NCBI GenBank assembly: GCA_002392705.1
Contig: DGHP01000098.1
Span: 1 to 28,408 of the forward strand
Source of the DNA: Lachnospiraceae bacterium UBA3845
GTDB lineage: Bacteria > Bacillota > Clostridia > Lachnospirales > Lachnospiraceae
DNA: 28,408 bases
Reading direction: 5' to 3'
In this document: one piece after another, positions 7,572-15,137 of the stretch
How positions within the stretch are numbered: the stretch's first letter is position 1
Layout: each line of letters opens with the position of its first letter
Notes under the pieces: model-generated
What the model was told of the DNA's origin: nothing
The model's database searches: none
Seen by the model: only the letters and a program-made list of their open reading frames with translations
Translations under genes and position numbers: made by a program

Positions 7572-8378
7572 CTACTGGCGTCTGGAGCCCTGCTGGATTC
7601 CTTCGCTCAGGAGGGAAAACGCAAGCACCAGAAGCACAACGGCAAGACCTGTCCCCAGAGCGTACCAGGGCGCGGATTTCAGGTAAGTCTGGCTGTCTTT
7701 CAGCATGGATCCGAGGCTCGCCTGCGGCGGCTGGATTCCGATTCCGAGAAAGCTCATGCTTGCTTCCGCGAGGACCGCGTTGTTAAAGCCGATCGTTACG
7801 GAAGGCAGAAGCACGGAAAAGGTGTTCGGAAGAATGTGAAAAAAGAGAAGCCTCGGAGCCGATACCCCCATCAGCTTCGCCGAGCTGATATAATTCTGGT
7901 TCCGACAGACAACGAACTGGGTGCGGACAACGCGGGCAAAGCTGGGAATAAAGAGAATTCCCAGGGCTATGACGATGTTGCCGGCTCCGCCTCCCACAAC
8001 GCTGATGATGACCAGGGCAAGCAGGATGGCCGGAAATGCGGTTATGGTATCACATACCCGCATCAGGATCTCGTCCGCGATCCCCCCGTAATATCCGCAG
8101 AGGCTTCCGATCAGGATTCCGAAAAAGCAGCCGATCAGCACCACCATAAGCGCGATCAGGAAGCTTGTTCCCGCTCCCGAGATCACCCGGGAAAAAATAT
8201 CCCGCCCGAAATTGTCGGTTCCGAGAAGATGCCTGAAAGAAGGCGCTTTCATTTTTTCGGCCGCATTCATGGCCGTGGTGCTGTAAGGCGTCCAGAAAAA
8301 GCCCGTCAGAATCATGGCCATCAGAATACCGGAGAGAATCCCGCCGGTCACAAAGTATGCATTTCTTCTTATCTTCAC
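7572..8378 (-). CDS. ABC transporter permease (DppC/OppC/NikC-like)
   Basis: This 268-aa inner permease subunit has one N-terminal membrane segment (about 10-30), a GTDNFGRDIFSR motif typical of the C-type permease, five further hydrophobic segments and the EAA coupling loop (SSAKLMGVSAPRLLFFHILPN, first 20 residues approximately) that docks on the ATPase. The frame is open far upstream to 8852, but that part is out-of-frame shadow of the neighbouring permease. GTG 8378 is chosen because AGGAGGAAGGG lies just upstream and the sequence from there (KIRRNAYFVTGG) is a normal permease N-terminus. 68 nt separate it from permease B. Confidence 0.88.
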   Translation of the reverse strand: MKIRRNAYFVTGGILSGILMAMILTGFFWTPYSTTAMNAAEKMKAPSFRHLLGTDNFGRDIFSRVISGAGTSFLIALMVVLIGCFFGILIGSLCGYYGGIADEILMRVCDTITAFPAILLALVIISVVGGGAGNIVIALGILFIPSFARVVRTQFVVCRNQNYISSAKLMGVSAPRLLFFHILPNTFSVLLPSVTIGFNNAVLAEASMSFLGIGIQPPQASLGSMLKDSQTYLKSAPWYALGTGLAVVLLVLAFSLLSEGIQQGSRRQ

Positions 8379-8446
8379 CGGTTCCCTTCCTCCTGCCTTA
8401 ACAAAATCCGGAACCTGTCTTCCGGACAGGCCCGATCGGACAGTAA

Positions 8447-9385
8447 TCAGCCTCGTCTTCTGGGATCGATCAGGTAGTTCAGCAGATCCGCGGCGAAATT
8501 CACAATGACGATCCATGCCGCCATAATCACAACGATGGCCTGAACCACCGGAAAGTCGCGGCTTCCGATCGAGGCCAGAAGGAGCCTGCCCACTCCGGGA
8601 ATCGTAAAGACCTGCTCGATGATAATGGTTCCTGTCATAATCTCCGCCGCCGATACGGCCAGGAAGGTAATAACCGGAATCATGGCATTGCGGAGCACAT
8701 GCCGCCTTAAGATCCCCCACTGGCTCAGTCCGCGGCTCCTTGCCGTATAGACGTAGTTCTGCGTAAGCTCCTCCTGGATGGAACCCCTGAGCAGCTTCAC
8801 GGTCATGGCGATGCGGGGAAGCGCAAGGGACAGAGCCGGCAGCAGCAGACATCCGATGCTTGCGGTCAGGTCTTCCGAAGGCGGAATAAAATTGCCTGGG
8901 GTAAAAAGTCGGAAGACGATCCCGAAAAGGAAGCAGGCCAGAATGCCGAAGAAAAACGGCGGAATGGCCATCAGCAGCTGATCGGCGATCAGGACCGCAT
9001 GGTCAGCCCACCTGTTTTTGATCCTTCCTGCGGCAATTCCGAGGGGAAGTGCCACCAGCACCGTGATCAGGAAAGAAAGTAAGGTAAGCAGGACCGTCAC
9101 CGGAAGCTTATCGGACAGCATGTCCGAAACCGGCATCTTGTAAGTATAGCTGGTTCCGAACTTTCCCCGCACGAACTGATACAGCCATTCAAAATAGCGA
9201 ACGGACACGGGTCTGTCCAGCCCCAGCTCCCTGCGCAGAAGCGCCGCCTTTTCCGGCGTGGCGTTCGTTCCCAGCATCTTGGTCGTCGGGTCGCCCGGAA
9301 TGATCTGGAAGGCCAGGAAGGCCAGCAGGGAAACAACCAACAATGTAATAATGAGAGTCAACAATTTCTTTCCAACCTGTTTCAT
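8447..9385 (-). CDS. ABC transporter permease (DppB/OppB/NikB-like)
   Basis: This 312-aa polytopic membrane protein has the B-type hallmarks: an N-terminal helix (about 9-28), the PGDPTTKMLG segment, an extracytoplasmic loop with RELGLDRPVSVRYFEW, and a textbook EAA loop (ARSRGLSQWGILRRHVLRNA) near residues 215-240. It forms the pore with the C-type permease. AGGAGG lies 7 nt before the ATG. It is separated by 174 nt of hairpin-rich sequence from the solute-binding-protein gene. Confidence 0.93.
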   Translation of the reverse strand: MKQVGKKLLTLIITLLVVSLLAFLAFQIIPGDPTTKMLGTNATPEKAALLRRELGLDRPVSVRYFEWLYQFVRGKFGTSYTYKMPVSDMLSDKLPVTVLLTLLSFLITVLVALPLGIAAGRIKNRWADHAVLIADQLLMAIPPFFFGILACFLFGIVFRLFTPGNFIPPSEDLTASIGCLLLPALSLALPRIAMTVKLLRGSIQEELTQNYVYTARSRGLSQWGILRRHVLRNAMIPVITFLAVSAAEIMTGTIIIEQVFTIPGVGRLLLASIGSRDFPVVQAIVVIMAAWIVIVNFAADLLNYLIDPRRRG

Positions 9386-9559
9386 CTGCCGCCTCCTTTC
9401 CTTCCTGTGTCATTTCCTTGAATTCCTGTAACTGTTCAGTATCCCGGACTCAGGCTGTTTCGCAGCCTTCATTGTGGGGGCAGAAGCGCTTCGCGCCCCG
9501 GCCGCCCTGCGCGGATGCCCTGCGGGCTCCGTCCGAAGGATCTGAAGGCCGACTGCCTG
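9386..9559 (-). other. Hairpin-rich spacer between binding protein and permease genes
   Basis: The 174-nt gap contains AGGCTG-5-CAGCCT (9452-9467), a GAAGCGCTTC palindrome within a GGGGC/GCCCC frame (about 9475-9500), and GC-rich self-complementary stretches further toward the binding-protein stop. None has a T tract on the minus strand, so the structures look like transcript-stabilising or processing elements and not terminators. Such a layout is commonly associated with higher levels of the binding protein than of the membrane subunits. Confidence 0.4.
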
Positions 9560-11098
9560 TCAGGCCGGATGGATCCTGGAGAAATCCACCGCGTAGAGCG
9601 GATAGAATTCGTAACCGCTGAATTCCGGATTCAGGGCTACGAAATCCGCAAGATCCTGAATGTAAACATTGGCTGCCGTATCGGAGAGAATCTTCGCGGC
9701 CGCCTTGTAGGCTTCCGTCTGCTCCGCCTCATCCGTGGTACTCTGAGCCTTCGCGAGCGCTTCATCGTAGTCCGGATTACTGTAGTTGATCATATTGGAG
9801 CCGTCGGTGGAAACCCAGTGCTGCAGAAGAGCGTCCGGGCTCAGGTAGGCCGCATCGAATCCGATCACGGTCGCCTCAAAATTCCTGCCCTGATAGACAT
9901 CGGTCAGCCAGGTCTGCCAGTCAACCTGCTCGATCGACGCGTTGATGCCCGCCGCCGCAAGCAGTTCCACGATCACAGTGGCCGTGTTGACGTGAGGTAT
10001 GTAATTTCCGGGCACCTTGATGGTAAAGGACAGACCGGATACACCGGCTTCGGCCAGAAGTTCGGAAGCCTTTGCCGGATCATAGGGATACGCGTCCACG
10101 AGGGATTCATCAAAATATTTTCCGAAGCTCGGATAGATGGAGCTGCCGAGCTTTGCGCCGTGTCCGTCTTCGGTCAGCGCCAGGACAGCGTCGACGTCGA
10201 TCGCATAGCACAGCGCCTGTCTTACCCTGACATCATCGAAGGGAACTGCGGCATTATTCAGGTACAGGGCCTGAACAAGGTTCATCTCTCCCTCAATTAC
10301 GTTGTAACCGTTGGTCAGGTTGTTCACCTGGTCCACGGTCAGATGGAATGCCATGTCGAGGGCACCGGAATCAACGGCCGTAAACAGGGCGTTGTTGTCC
10401 TCGAAGATCTTGCAGGTCACCCTTGAAAGAGCAGGCTTTTCACCGTAGTAATCGTCATTTCTTTCAAAAACAACCTTATCCTGCACGGACCTTGAGACAA
10501 ACCGGAAGGGCCCGGTTCCGACAGGGGCAGTTGCCTGACTGTCATAGCCGGCCGGTACGATGGACACGCTGGAAACAGTGCTCAGAAAGCTGCTGTTCGC
10601 GGTATTCAGGGTGATCGTGACCACATTTCCGTCAGCGGAAATGCCGGCAATATCAGAAAGCGCCCCCGCCACGGCTGTACTGGTCGTGGAGGCGGCGCAG
10701 GTTTCAAAGGAATAGAGTACGTCGTCCGCCGTGCACTGCGCACCGTTATGGAAGATTACGCCGTCACGCACAGTAAATGTGTAGGTGAGACCATCCTCCG
10801 ATATCTCATGCGAAGATGCCACAGCATCAACAAAATTTCCGTCCGGGTCGGGCTTGACAAGCCCTTCAAAGACGTTAAACATGACCTCTCTGGTTCCTGC
10901 GGCCGTGATCTGATACGGGTCAAGACTGTCATCCAGGTCCTGGGGTATGCCGACGACAAATTCGACGGTTTCCCCGGAAGAAGCGGTTTTGATGTCGCTG
11001 TCAGCCTCTGTCTCCTGCGTTGCTCCAAAGCCCGTAACGCTGAGTGAACACGCGAGAACAGCCGCTGACAGGAGCGCTGCAATTCTTTTCTTTGTCAT
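9560..11098 (-). CDS. ABC transporter family-5 solute-binding protein (peptide/nickel type)
   Basis: This 512-aa extracellular receptor of the first ABC importer belongs to the SBP_bac_5 fold. Typical segments are VEFVVGIPQDLDDSLDPY near the N-terminus, LVKPDPDGNFVDAVA, FTVRDGVIFHNG (the usual disordered-loop entry) and DDVRVRQALCYAIDVDAV. The signal peptide is MTKK-R plus a hydrophobic core. C17 within VLAC fits a relaxed lipobox, and a GFGA cut is the alternative. It is followed by an acidic/Ser-Thr linker. AAGGAG precedes the ATG and a good promoter lies at 11154-11182. The ligand is not readable; the short ATPases hint at the nickel/dipeptide branch. Confidence 0.9.
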   Translation of the reverse strand: MTKKRIAALLSAAVLACSLSVTGFGATQETEADSDIKTASSGETVEFVVGIPQDLDDSLDPYQITAAGTREVMFNVFEGLVKPDPDGNFVDAVASSHEISEDGLTYTFTVRDGVIFHNGAQCTADDVLYSFETCAASTTSTAVAGALSDIAGISADGNVVTITLNTANSSFLSTVSSVSIVPAGYDSQATAPVGTGPFRFVSRSVQDKVVFERNDDYYGEKPALSRVTCKIFEDNNALFTAVDSGALDMAFHLTVDQVNNLTNGYNVIEGEMNLVQALYLNNAAVPFDDVRVRQALCYAIDVDAVLALTEDGHGAKLGSSIYPSFGKYFDESLVDAYPYDPAKASELLAEAGVSGLSFTIKVPGNYIPHVNTATVIVELLAAAGINASIEQVDWQTWLTDVYQGRNFEATVIGFDAAYLSPDALLQHWVSTDGSNMINYSNPDYDEALAKAQSTTDEAEQTEAYKAAAKILSDTAANVYIQDLADFVALNPEFSGYEFYPLYAVDFSRIHPA

Positions 11099-11153
11099 TG
11101 CGATCTCCTTACGCTAATCTAATCTCTTCTCCCATTATTAAATTGTCGCGAAC

Positions 11154-11182
11154 ATCATATCGGAAAATGATGTGAATTGCAA
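11154..11182 (-). promoter_or_regulatory. Sigma-A promoter of the first ABC operon
   Basis: TTGCAA (11177-11182), a 17-nt spacer and TATGAT (11154-11159) on the minus strand, about 50 nt upstream of the binding-protein ATG. It begins only a few bases after the T tract of the terminator of the RecQ-like gene, giving a clean terminator-promoter junction. Confidence 0.7.
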
Positions 11183-11185
11183 TAG

Positions 11186-11223
11186 AAAAATGCCGGCCGA
11201 ACAGTGTCACGGAACGTGCCGGC
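11186..11223 (-). terminator. Probable intrinsic terminator of the RecQ-like gene
   Basis: On the minus strand GCCGGC (11218-11223) pairs with GCCGGC (11192-11197) around a 20-nt loop and is followed by ATTTTTC. It starts about 36 nt after the stop at 11259. The stem is short but all GC. Confidence 0.5.
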
Positions 11224-11258
11224 TGTGCTGCGTCACGGAAAAATCCGGCTGCCCGGCG

Positions 11259-12227
11259 TCATGGCTGCGCGGCATCAGAGCCGTGAAGGACCTTAAGAAA
11301 CTGTTCCCCATATTGTTCCAGCTTATACTCTCCGACTCCGTTCACCTCCAGAAGCTCCGCCTCCGTGCGGGGAAACTTCCTGCACATGTCCGCGAGAGTC
11401 CGGTCTGAGAAAACAATATAGGGCGGGACTTTTTTCTCCGAAGCGATCTCCCGACGGAGAATTCTGAGCTGCTCGAACAGGATCCGCTCCTCTTCTTCAA
11501 GCGTGTCGGCGGGCCTGACCTTCGGGCCGCTCTTTCCCCGTTCTCCTTCTGAAAGAAGTCCTTCTTTCTCCCAGCCATCCTGCATCACTGCTCCACAGCA
11601 GAAGGAACAGTTCCCGCAGTTTTCTTCAGGTTTTTCTCCGAAATATCTCTGAAGGAATACTCTCAGGCAATCCTCCCGGGTACAGTATGCAATCATTTCC
11701 TGCAGCCGCTCCTCGTCTTCTCTTCGCAGCGACTCCCATTCCTTTTCTGTATATTCCCCGTTGTTTTTCAGGTTTTTCAGCTGCATCCGGCGGGCAGCGA
11801 TATCCTGCCGGCTGAAGAGCAGGATGCACTCCGCCCTCTCAGAATCCAGTCCCGCATACCCGGCTTCCCGGCAATAATCCTCCGGGCTCGGGGGCAGATT
11901 GTAGTGAATGACAAAACGGATGTCCGTTTTCTCCTTTTCCATGCGGAACGCGCCTGCTGCAATCATGATCCGGCCCGGGCCTGAGGTAAATGCTTCCAGC
12001 GCCCGCATCCGTCTCAGTTCCGGCATTCCCTCGACGCAGCTCAGAACCGGAAATCCTTCCCCGGACAGTTTTTTACAGAGCGTTTCAGCGATTCTGCGGG
12101 TCGCGCAGAAGATGATTCCGCTTTCATCCGGGTGCCGGCGGAGATATGCTCTGACATACGCTTCCTTCTTTCTGGTCTGCTCCACCGAGAGGAACAGATT
12201 CTCTTTTACAGCACTGCTTTTTTTCAT
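11259..12227 (-). CDS. RecQ-derived protein: degenerate second helicase domain, zinc site and HRDC domain
   Basis: The 322-aa product resembles the C-terminal half of RecQ. Residues 9-150 match the second RecA-like domain (SGIIFCATRR, 36-45; IRFVIHYNLPPS, 103-114; AECILLFS, 132-139). A zinc site follows (C187, C204, C207, C210) and an HRDC domain closes it (about 245-315, with VNGVGEYKLEQYGEQFL). The whole first RecA domain with Walker A and DEAH is absent. Motif V (family FGMGIDK) reads FRMEKEK, and motif VI (family GRAGRDG) reads GYAGLDS, so both motif VI arginines, including the arginine finger, are lost. The winged-helix domain between zinc site and HRDC also seems absent (about 35 aa only). 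It cannot be a working helicase alone. It is not simply a broken gene end: the ATG has AAAGGAGG 9 nt upstream and the frame is intact. It could be a DNA-binding accessory protein or a decaying paralogue. Confidence 0.8.
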   Translation of the reverse strand: MKKSSAVKENLFLSVEQTRKKEAYVRAYLRRHPDESGIIFCATRRIAETLCKKLSGEGFPVLSCVEGMPELRRMRALEAFTSGPGRIMIAAGAFRMEKEKTDIRFVIHYNLPPSPEDYCREAGYAGLDSERAECILLFSRQDIAARRMQLKNLKNNGEYTEKEWESLRREDEERLQEMIAYCTREDCLRVFLQRYFGEKPEENCGNCSFCCGAVMQDGWEKEGLLSEGERGKSGPKVRPADTLEEEERILFEQLRILRREIASEKKVPPYIVFSDRTLADMCRKFPRTEAELLEVNGVGEYKLEQYGEQFLKVLHGSDAAQP

Positions 12228-12252
12228 AGCTGGCCTCCTTTGCCATATAAAA

Positions 12253-12283
12253 AGAGCCTTATTGAACGGTTCAATAAGGCTCT
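12253..12283 (-). terminator. Perfect 14-bp hairpin just before the RecQ-like gene
   Basis: AGAGCCTTATTGAA (12253-12266) pairs perfectly with 12270-12283 around the 3-nt loop CGG. On the minus strand it is followed by TTTTATATGG, so it may terminate the 56-aa gene that stops at 12303. It lies only about 25 nt before the start codon of the RecQ-like gene, so partial termination would control that gene. It is also the left end of the inverted-repeat-bounded segment at 12268-12495. Confidence 0.6.
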
Positions 12284-12495
12284 GAGGGTTTAGGCTGTTA
12301 TGTTACCTGGCAGGTTTTTCCTCTTTTTTGTAGTTTTCCAGTATTGTTACAAGTTCTTCAATATGATTATTTTTTATCATCTCAAGAATTAAATCAATGA
12401 GCAGGGACAATTCATTTGCAGTGATTTCATCTCCCAACTTCATCACCTCACTTTCGCAAGATGATTCTACCATGCCCTCAGAGCTTTATTCAACC
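12268..12495. mobile_element. Candidate mini-element: 228 bp bounded by 21-bp inverted repeats
   Basis: Bases 12268-12288 and 12475-12495 are inverted repeats matching at 19 of 21 positions (core GCTCTGAGGG / CCCTCAGAGC). Outside them each end continues into its own palindrome: a perfect 14-bp hairpin on the left (12253-12283) and CTTTAT-9-ATAAAG on the right (12484-12504). The inside is clearly more AT-rich than the flanks and holds one small gene. No target-site duplication was recognised and no transposase is present. An alternative is a pair of similar terminator-type hairpins flanking an ordinary small gene. Confidence 0.45.
12303..12473 (-). CDS. Unknown 56-aa AT-rich small protein
   Basis: The minus-strand frame from ATG 12473 to TAA 12303 encodes 56 residues: an acidic start (MVESSCESEV), then two amphipathic stretches rich in Leu/Ile (ELSLLIDLILEMIKNN and EELVTILENYKKEE), and a short basic tail (KPAR). 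It would form a helical hairpin. GAGGG lies 2-3 nt before the first ATG; an internal ATG at 12443, giving 46 residues, also has GAGG directly before it. Codons are AT-rich and unlike the GC-rich neighbours, pointing to a different origin. It lies entirely within the inverted-repeat-bounded segment. No family is recognised. Small antitoxin-like or regulatory proteins have this size, but nothing here proves that. Confidence 0.55.
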   Translation of the reverse strand: MVESSCESEVMKLGDEITANELSLLIDLILEMIKNNHIEELVTILENYKKEEKPAR

Positions 12496-12717
12496 CTCAT
12501 AAAGGTTCGGATGCATCAGCCTGCCGATTAGACGGCGCCCGCCTTGCCTGACGTATTCGCCCTGTTGGTATAGACGCAGACCGGTCCTGTATGATTCTGT
12601 CAATTCTTCAGGGAAAATAAATGATTTGCCTGTCAGAAGCCTGTTTCTGAAATGAGATGATCCTTCCGGAACATAAAAAAGATGAGATGCAACTCTGCTG
12701 ACAGAATAACATCTCAT
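12490..12717 (-). CDS. Unknown 75-aa ORF, possibly truncated
   Basis: The 75-codon frame (starting MRCYSVSRVASHLFYV) matches no family I recognise. Its C-terminal part is basic and Arg/Gly-rich (VRQGGRRLIGRLMHPN). No Shine-Dalgarno is visible before ATG 12717, and the frame is open upstream to a TGA within the hairpin at 12764-12813. Its last codon and stop (GGT TGA) fall inside the right inverted repeat of the 12268-12495 segment, as expected if that segment cut off a longer gene. An inverted repeat GATGAGATG (12681-12689) / CATCTCATC (12710-12718) covers the start codon. It may be a gene remnant or not translated. Confidence 0.3.
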   Translation of the reverse strand: MRCYSVSRVASHLFYVPEGSSHFRNRLLTGKSFIFPEELTESYRTGLRLYQQGEYVRQGGRRLIGRLMHPNLYEG

Positions 12718-12763
12718 CCTGAATGGAACAAGTAAAGATTTTCTTAATCTGAAGATCAGCTTT

Positions 12764-12813
12764 ACGATTCACGGCTCATATAAAAGCATGTAATGTGAAG
12801 AGCCGTGAATCGT
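12764..12813. repeat. Perfect 14-bp stem with ATTCACGG ends
   Basis: ACGATTCACGGCTC (12764-12777) pairs perfectly with 12800-12813 around a 22-nt AT-rich loop. It lies directly after the thuA-like stop (12820, minus strand) and could end that transcript, but no T tract follows on the minus strand. The terminal ATTCACGG/CCGTGAAT is the same as in the element at 162-253, while the inside is unrelated. Confidence 0.6.
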
Positions 12814-12819
12814 TACAGA

Positions 12820-13629
12820 TCAGCCTCTCTCAGCCCTCTTCTTCTCCGGGGATTCCAGAATGTTCGGGCAGCTGAAGTCTTCTCTCCAGACGGTCGGAGC
12901 AGCCCAGTAAACCGCGTTCTCTATGATCTTCAGAACATAGGGATTGTGATAGGACGGATTTGTCTCATGTCCGGGCTGGAAATAGAAGATCTTTCCGTAT
13001 CCGCGTCTCCAGGTACATCCGGACCGGAACACCTCTCCGCCGCTGTACCAGCTGATGAAGATGGTTTCCTCCGGAGTCGGGATGTCGAAAGGTTCGCCGT
13101 ACATCTCTTCTTCAGAAAGTTCGACCGATTCGGGGATTCCCTGCGCGATCGGGTGAGCGGGAGCCACCGTCCAGAGCCGGCAGAAATCTCCTTCCCTCCA
13201 GCTCAGGCTTCCGGAAGTGCCCATCAGATAGGTAAAGGGCTTTGACTGATGCGCGGAGTGAAGCGGAATGAAGCCCATGCCCGCCTGCACTCGCTTCACA
13301 ATCTTAAAGGCCAGACTGTCCGGGATGGCCTGATGCATGATATGGGCCCAGTAAATCAGGACATCCGTATTGTCGAGGAGTTCATCCGGAAGGCCGTACT
13401 GAGGCATATACATATTTACATAGGTGACCTGGAAATCCGGATTTTTTTCCAGATAAGCGGCAAGCGTTCCCATCACCCCGTCCGGGTACTGGCTGCAGAT
13501 CCGCTCCGCTGCCTGGGGAAGCCAGCTGCTGAACTTTTCAATCATCTCCTCCGGCATCCCTTCGGCAAATTCCGGTTTCAGAATGCCTCTCTCCTGGGCA
13601 TACTCATACCAGACTGTAACTCTAATCAT
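12820..13629 (-). CDS. ThuA-like protein (trehalose-utilisation family)
   Basis: The 269-aa product shows strong ThuA family features: VTVWYEYAQE at the start, TDVLIYWAHIMHQAIPD (about 88-104), GMGFIPLHSAHQSKPFTYLMGTSGSLSWRE (split around residues 117-146), EEMYGEPFDIPTPEE and GEVFRSGCTWRRGYGKIFYFQPGHE with closing NAVYWAAP. The fold is class I glutamine-amidotransferase-like. ThuA proteins are linked genetically to disaccharide (trehalose, maltitol, sucrose) use in rhizobia, but their reaction is poorly established. No signal peptide, so cytosolic. AAAGGAAAG precedes ATG 13629. It is downstream of the MFS transporter gene on the same strand (197 nt), fitting a carbohydrate role. Confidence 0.9.
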   Translation of the reverse strand: MIRVTVWYEYAQERGILKPEFAEGMPEEMIEKFSSWLPQAAERICSQYPDGVMGTLAAYLEKNPDFQVTYVNMYMPQYGLPDELLDNTDVLIYWAHIMHQAIPDSLAFKIVKRVQAGMGFIPLHSAHQSKPFTYLMGTSGSLSWREGDFCRLWTVAPAHPIAQGIPESVELSEEEMYGEPFDIPTPEETIFISWYSGGEVFRSGCTWRRGYGKIFYFQPGHETNPSYHNPYVLKIIENAVYWAAPTVWREDFSCPNILESPEKKRAERG

Positions 13630-13826
13630 ATTCTTTCCTTTCCCCCCATCACTGATCCAGCATGGGTATGTCGTATCACACTGTATGTCATTCTCTGCTC
13701 TGTTATCTGACTGCCCGGCTCAGCTGCGGCCAGCTGCGGGGATGCAGGCATGCGTCCCGTCTGCCGGATACGGCAGGTAAAGAGTGCCCTTCCTGTCCCC
13801 TGCCATCCATTCTGCCTCGCGCGCAG

Positions 13827-15029
13827 TTACGCAGCTTCTCTGCCTGCTTTCCCGGCGCGGATGATCGCGGCGTTCATCAGAAGCGTTCCGGCGACAGCAG
13901 GAATCTGCACCAGAATCAGTGAAGTATGAACTCCGGCGTGATCAATCATCCAGCCTCCCGCCAGTGTAGCGATCAGACTGCCCAGAGTCGTCGCGGTTCC
14001 CGCCATGGTAGCGCCCCTGAGCAGCTGGGAAGGCGGGAGTGATCTGCTCATATAATGCATCATGCCCGGCACATAGATGGCGCAGCAGGCACAGCCCATG
14101 AGCTGAACCAGGAAAAGCTGCTGCGGGGTTCTGACGAAAACAGTCAGAATATCCTTGGCAAGCCAGACCCACATGGAGATCTGGAAGACCCTCATCCCCA
14201 GTCCCTTCCGGCAGATCCAGGCATAGAGCACCATGGCCGGCATCTCCAGGATGGCTGCAAACATGATCGCGGTTCCCAGATCAGAAGTGGTCCCGCCGAT
14301 GCTGAGAATGATCTGAACCAGGAAGCTGTCGATAAAGCTGTAGGTCAGGAACAGACAGATCATGCCCATGACAAAGAAGCGCAGATGGCTGTATCTGTGA
14401 AGCATCTCCCCATAGGACATGTTTCCGCCCCCGTCCTGGCTTTTTACCACGGTCCCGTTGTCTCTGATCAGGAAAAGCATCGCGATCAGAAGCAGCTGGG
14501 CGGCCAGATATAAAAGCGGAAGGATGGAAGGATCGAACACCTTCAGAAGTCTCCCTGCGAAAAAGGAGGACAATGCATAGGCCACAGAGCCCATACCGCG
14601 GGATATTCCGAAGTTTACCGGCTCTTCCTTCGTCTCGATGCTCTGGTAAAGCGCGTTGATCGAAGGCTGCATCATGGACTGCACCGTAACCAGGACGATC
14701 ATGCAGGCGCCCACTGTATTGCCGCCCATGGGCAGGAAACGGATCGCGGCCGTGATCAGTGCCACCGGAATATAGATCACCGCTATTCCCCTGCTCCTGG
14801 GGATATTATGACGGCTGAAAAATGCTCCCGTCACCGGCTGAAGAAGCGCGGAAAGAAAATAGGAAATCCCGAGGATCAGACCGATTCTGCTGCTGGAAAG
14901 CCCCCTGCTCAGCAGATAAGCCGAGGCAAAGGCAACCATCAGGCAGAAAATAGTCCAGTAGAGGATATGTACAATTCCATAGGACAGAGTTGTACGATTG
15001 ATATACCGGGTATTGCTTTTGTGATTCAT
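13827..15029 (-). CDS. MFS transporter (MFS_1-like, 12 membrane segments)
   Basis: The 400-aa protein has about 12 hydrophobic segments in two six-helix halves separated by a cytoplasmic loop near 190-215 (DNGTVVKSQDGGGNMSYGEML). Features such as SRGLSSSRIGLILGISYFLSA in the first half and a mirrored block in the second resemble the MFS_1_like/oligosaccharide-proton-symporter group. The substrate cannot be read; the ThuA-like neighbour downstream and the ABC sugar/peptide operon upstream suggest a sugar or glycoside. AGGAAGG lies about 10 nt before ATG 15029. It follows the second ABC operon by 108 nt with a GC hairpin between. Confidence 0.85.
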   Translation of the reverse strand: MNHKSNTRYINRTTLSYGIVHILYWTIFCLMVAFASAYLLSRGLSSSRIGLILGISYFLSALLQPVTGAFFSRHNIPRSRGIAVIYIPVALITAAIRFLPMGGNTVGACMIVLVTVQSMMQPSINALYQSIETKEEPVNFGISRGMGSVAYALSSFFAGRLLKVFDPSILPLLYLAAQLLLIAMLFLIRDNGTVVKSQDGGGNMSYGEMLHRYSHLRFFVMGMICLFLTYSFIDSFLVQIILSIGGTTSDLGTAIMFAAILEMPAMVLYAWICRKGLGMRVFQISMWVWLAKDILTVFVRTPQQLFLVQLMGCACCAIYVPGMMHYMSRSLPPSQLLRGATMAGTATTLGSLIATLAGGWMIDHAGVHTSLILVQIPAVAGTLLMNAAIIRAGKAGREAA

Positions 15030-15096
15030 CGGACGAAAACCTTCCTGAACCGGACAGGAAGAGGCTGTCTTCCCGTCCCCATATTAACCGCACAAA

Positions 15097-15119
15097 GCCG
15101 GCGCTTATGCAGCGCCGGC
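15097..15119 (-). terminator. GC hairpin ending the second ABC operon
   Basis: GCCGGCGC (15097-15104) pairs perfectly with 15112-15119, with an extra T-A pair and a 5-nt loop. On the minus strand only CTTTGTG follows, a weak T tract, so read-through into the MFS gene is likely. Confidence 0.5.
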
Positions 15120-15137
15120 CGAATCATACACAGTTAC

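Noticed and set aside
8379..8852. N-terminal extension of the permease C frame
   Set aside because: The residues are out-of-frame shadow of permease B without membrane character; the GTG at 8378 has a good ribosome binding site.
9386..9559. Possible terminator between the first binding protein and its permease
   Set aside because: Hairpins are present but none is followed by a T tract on the transcribed strand.
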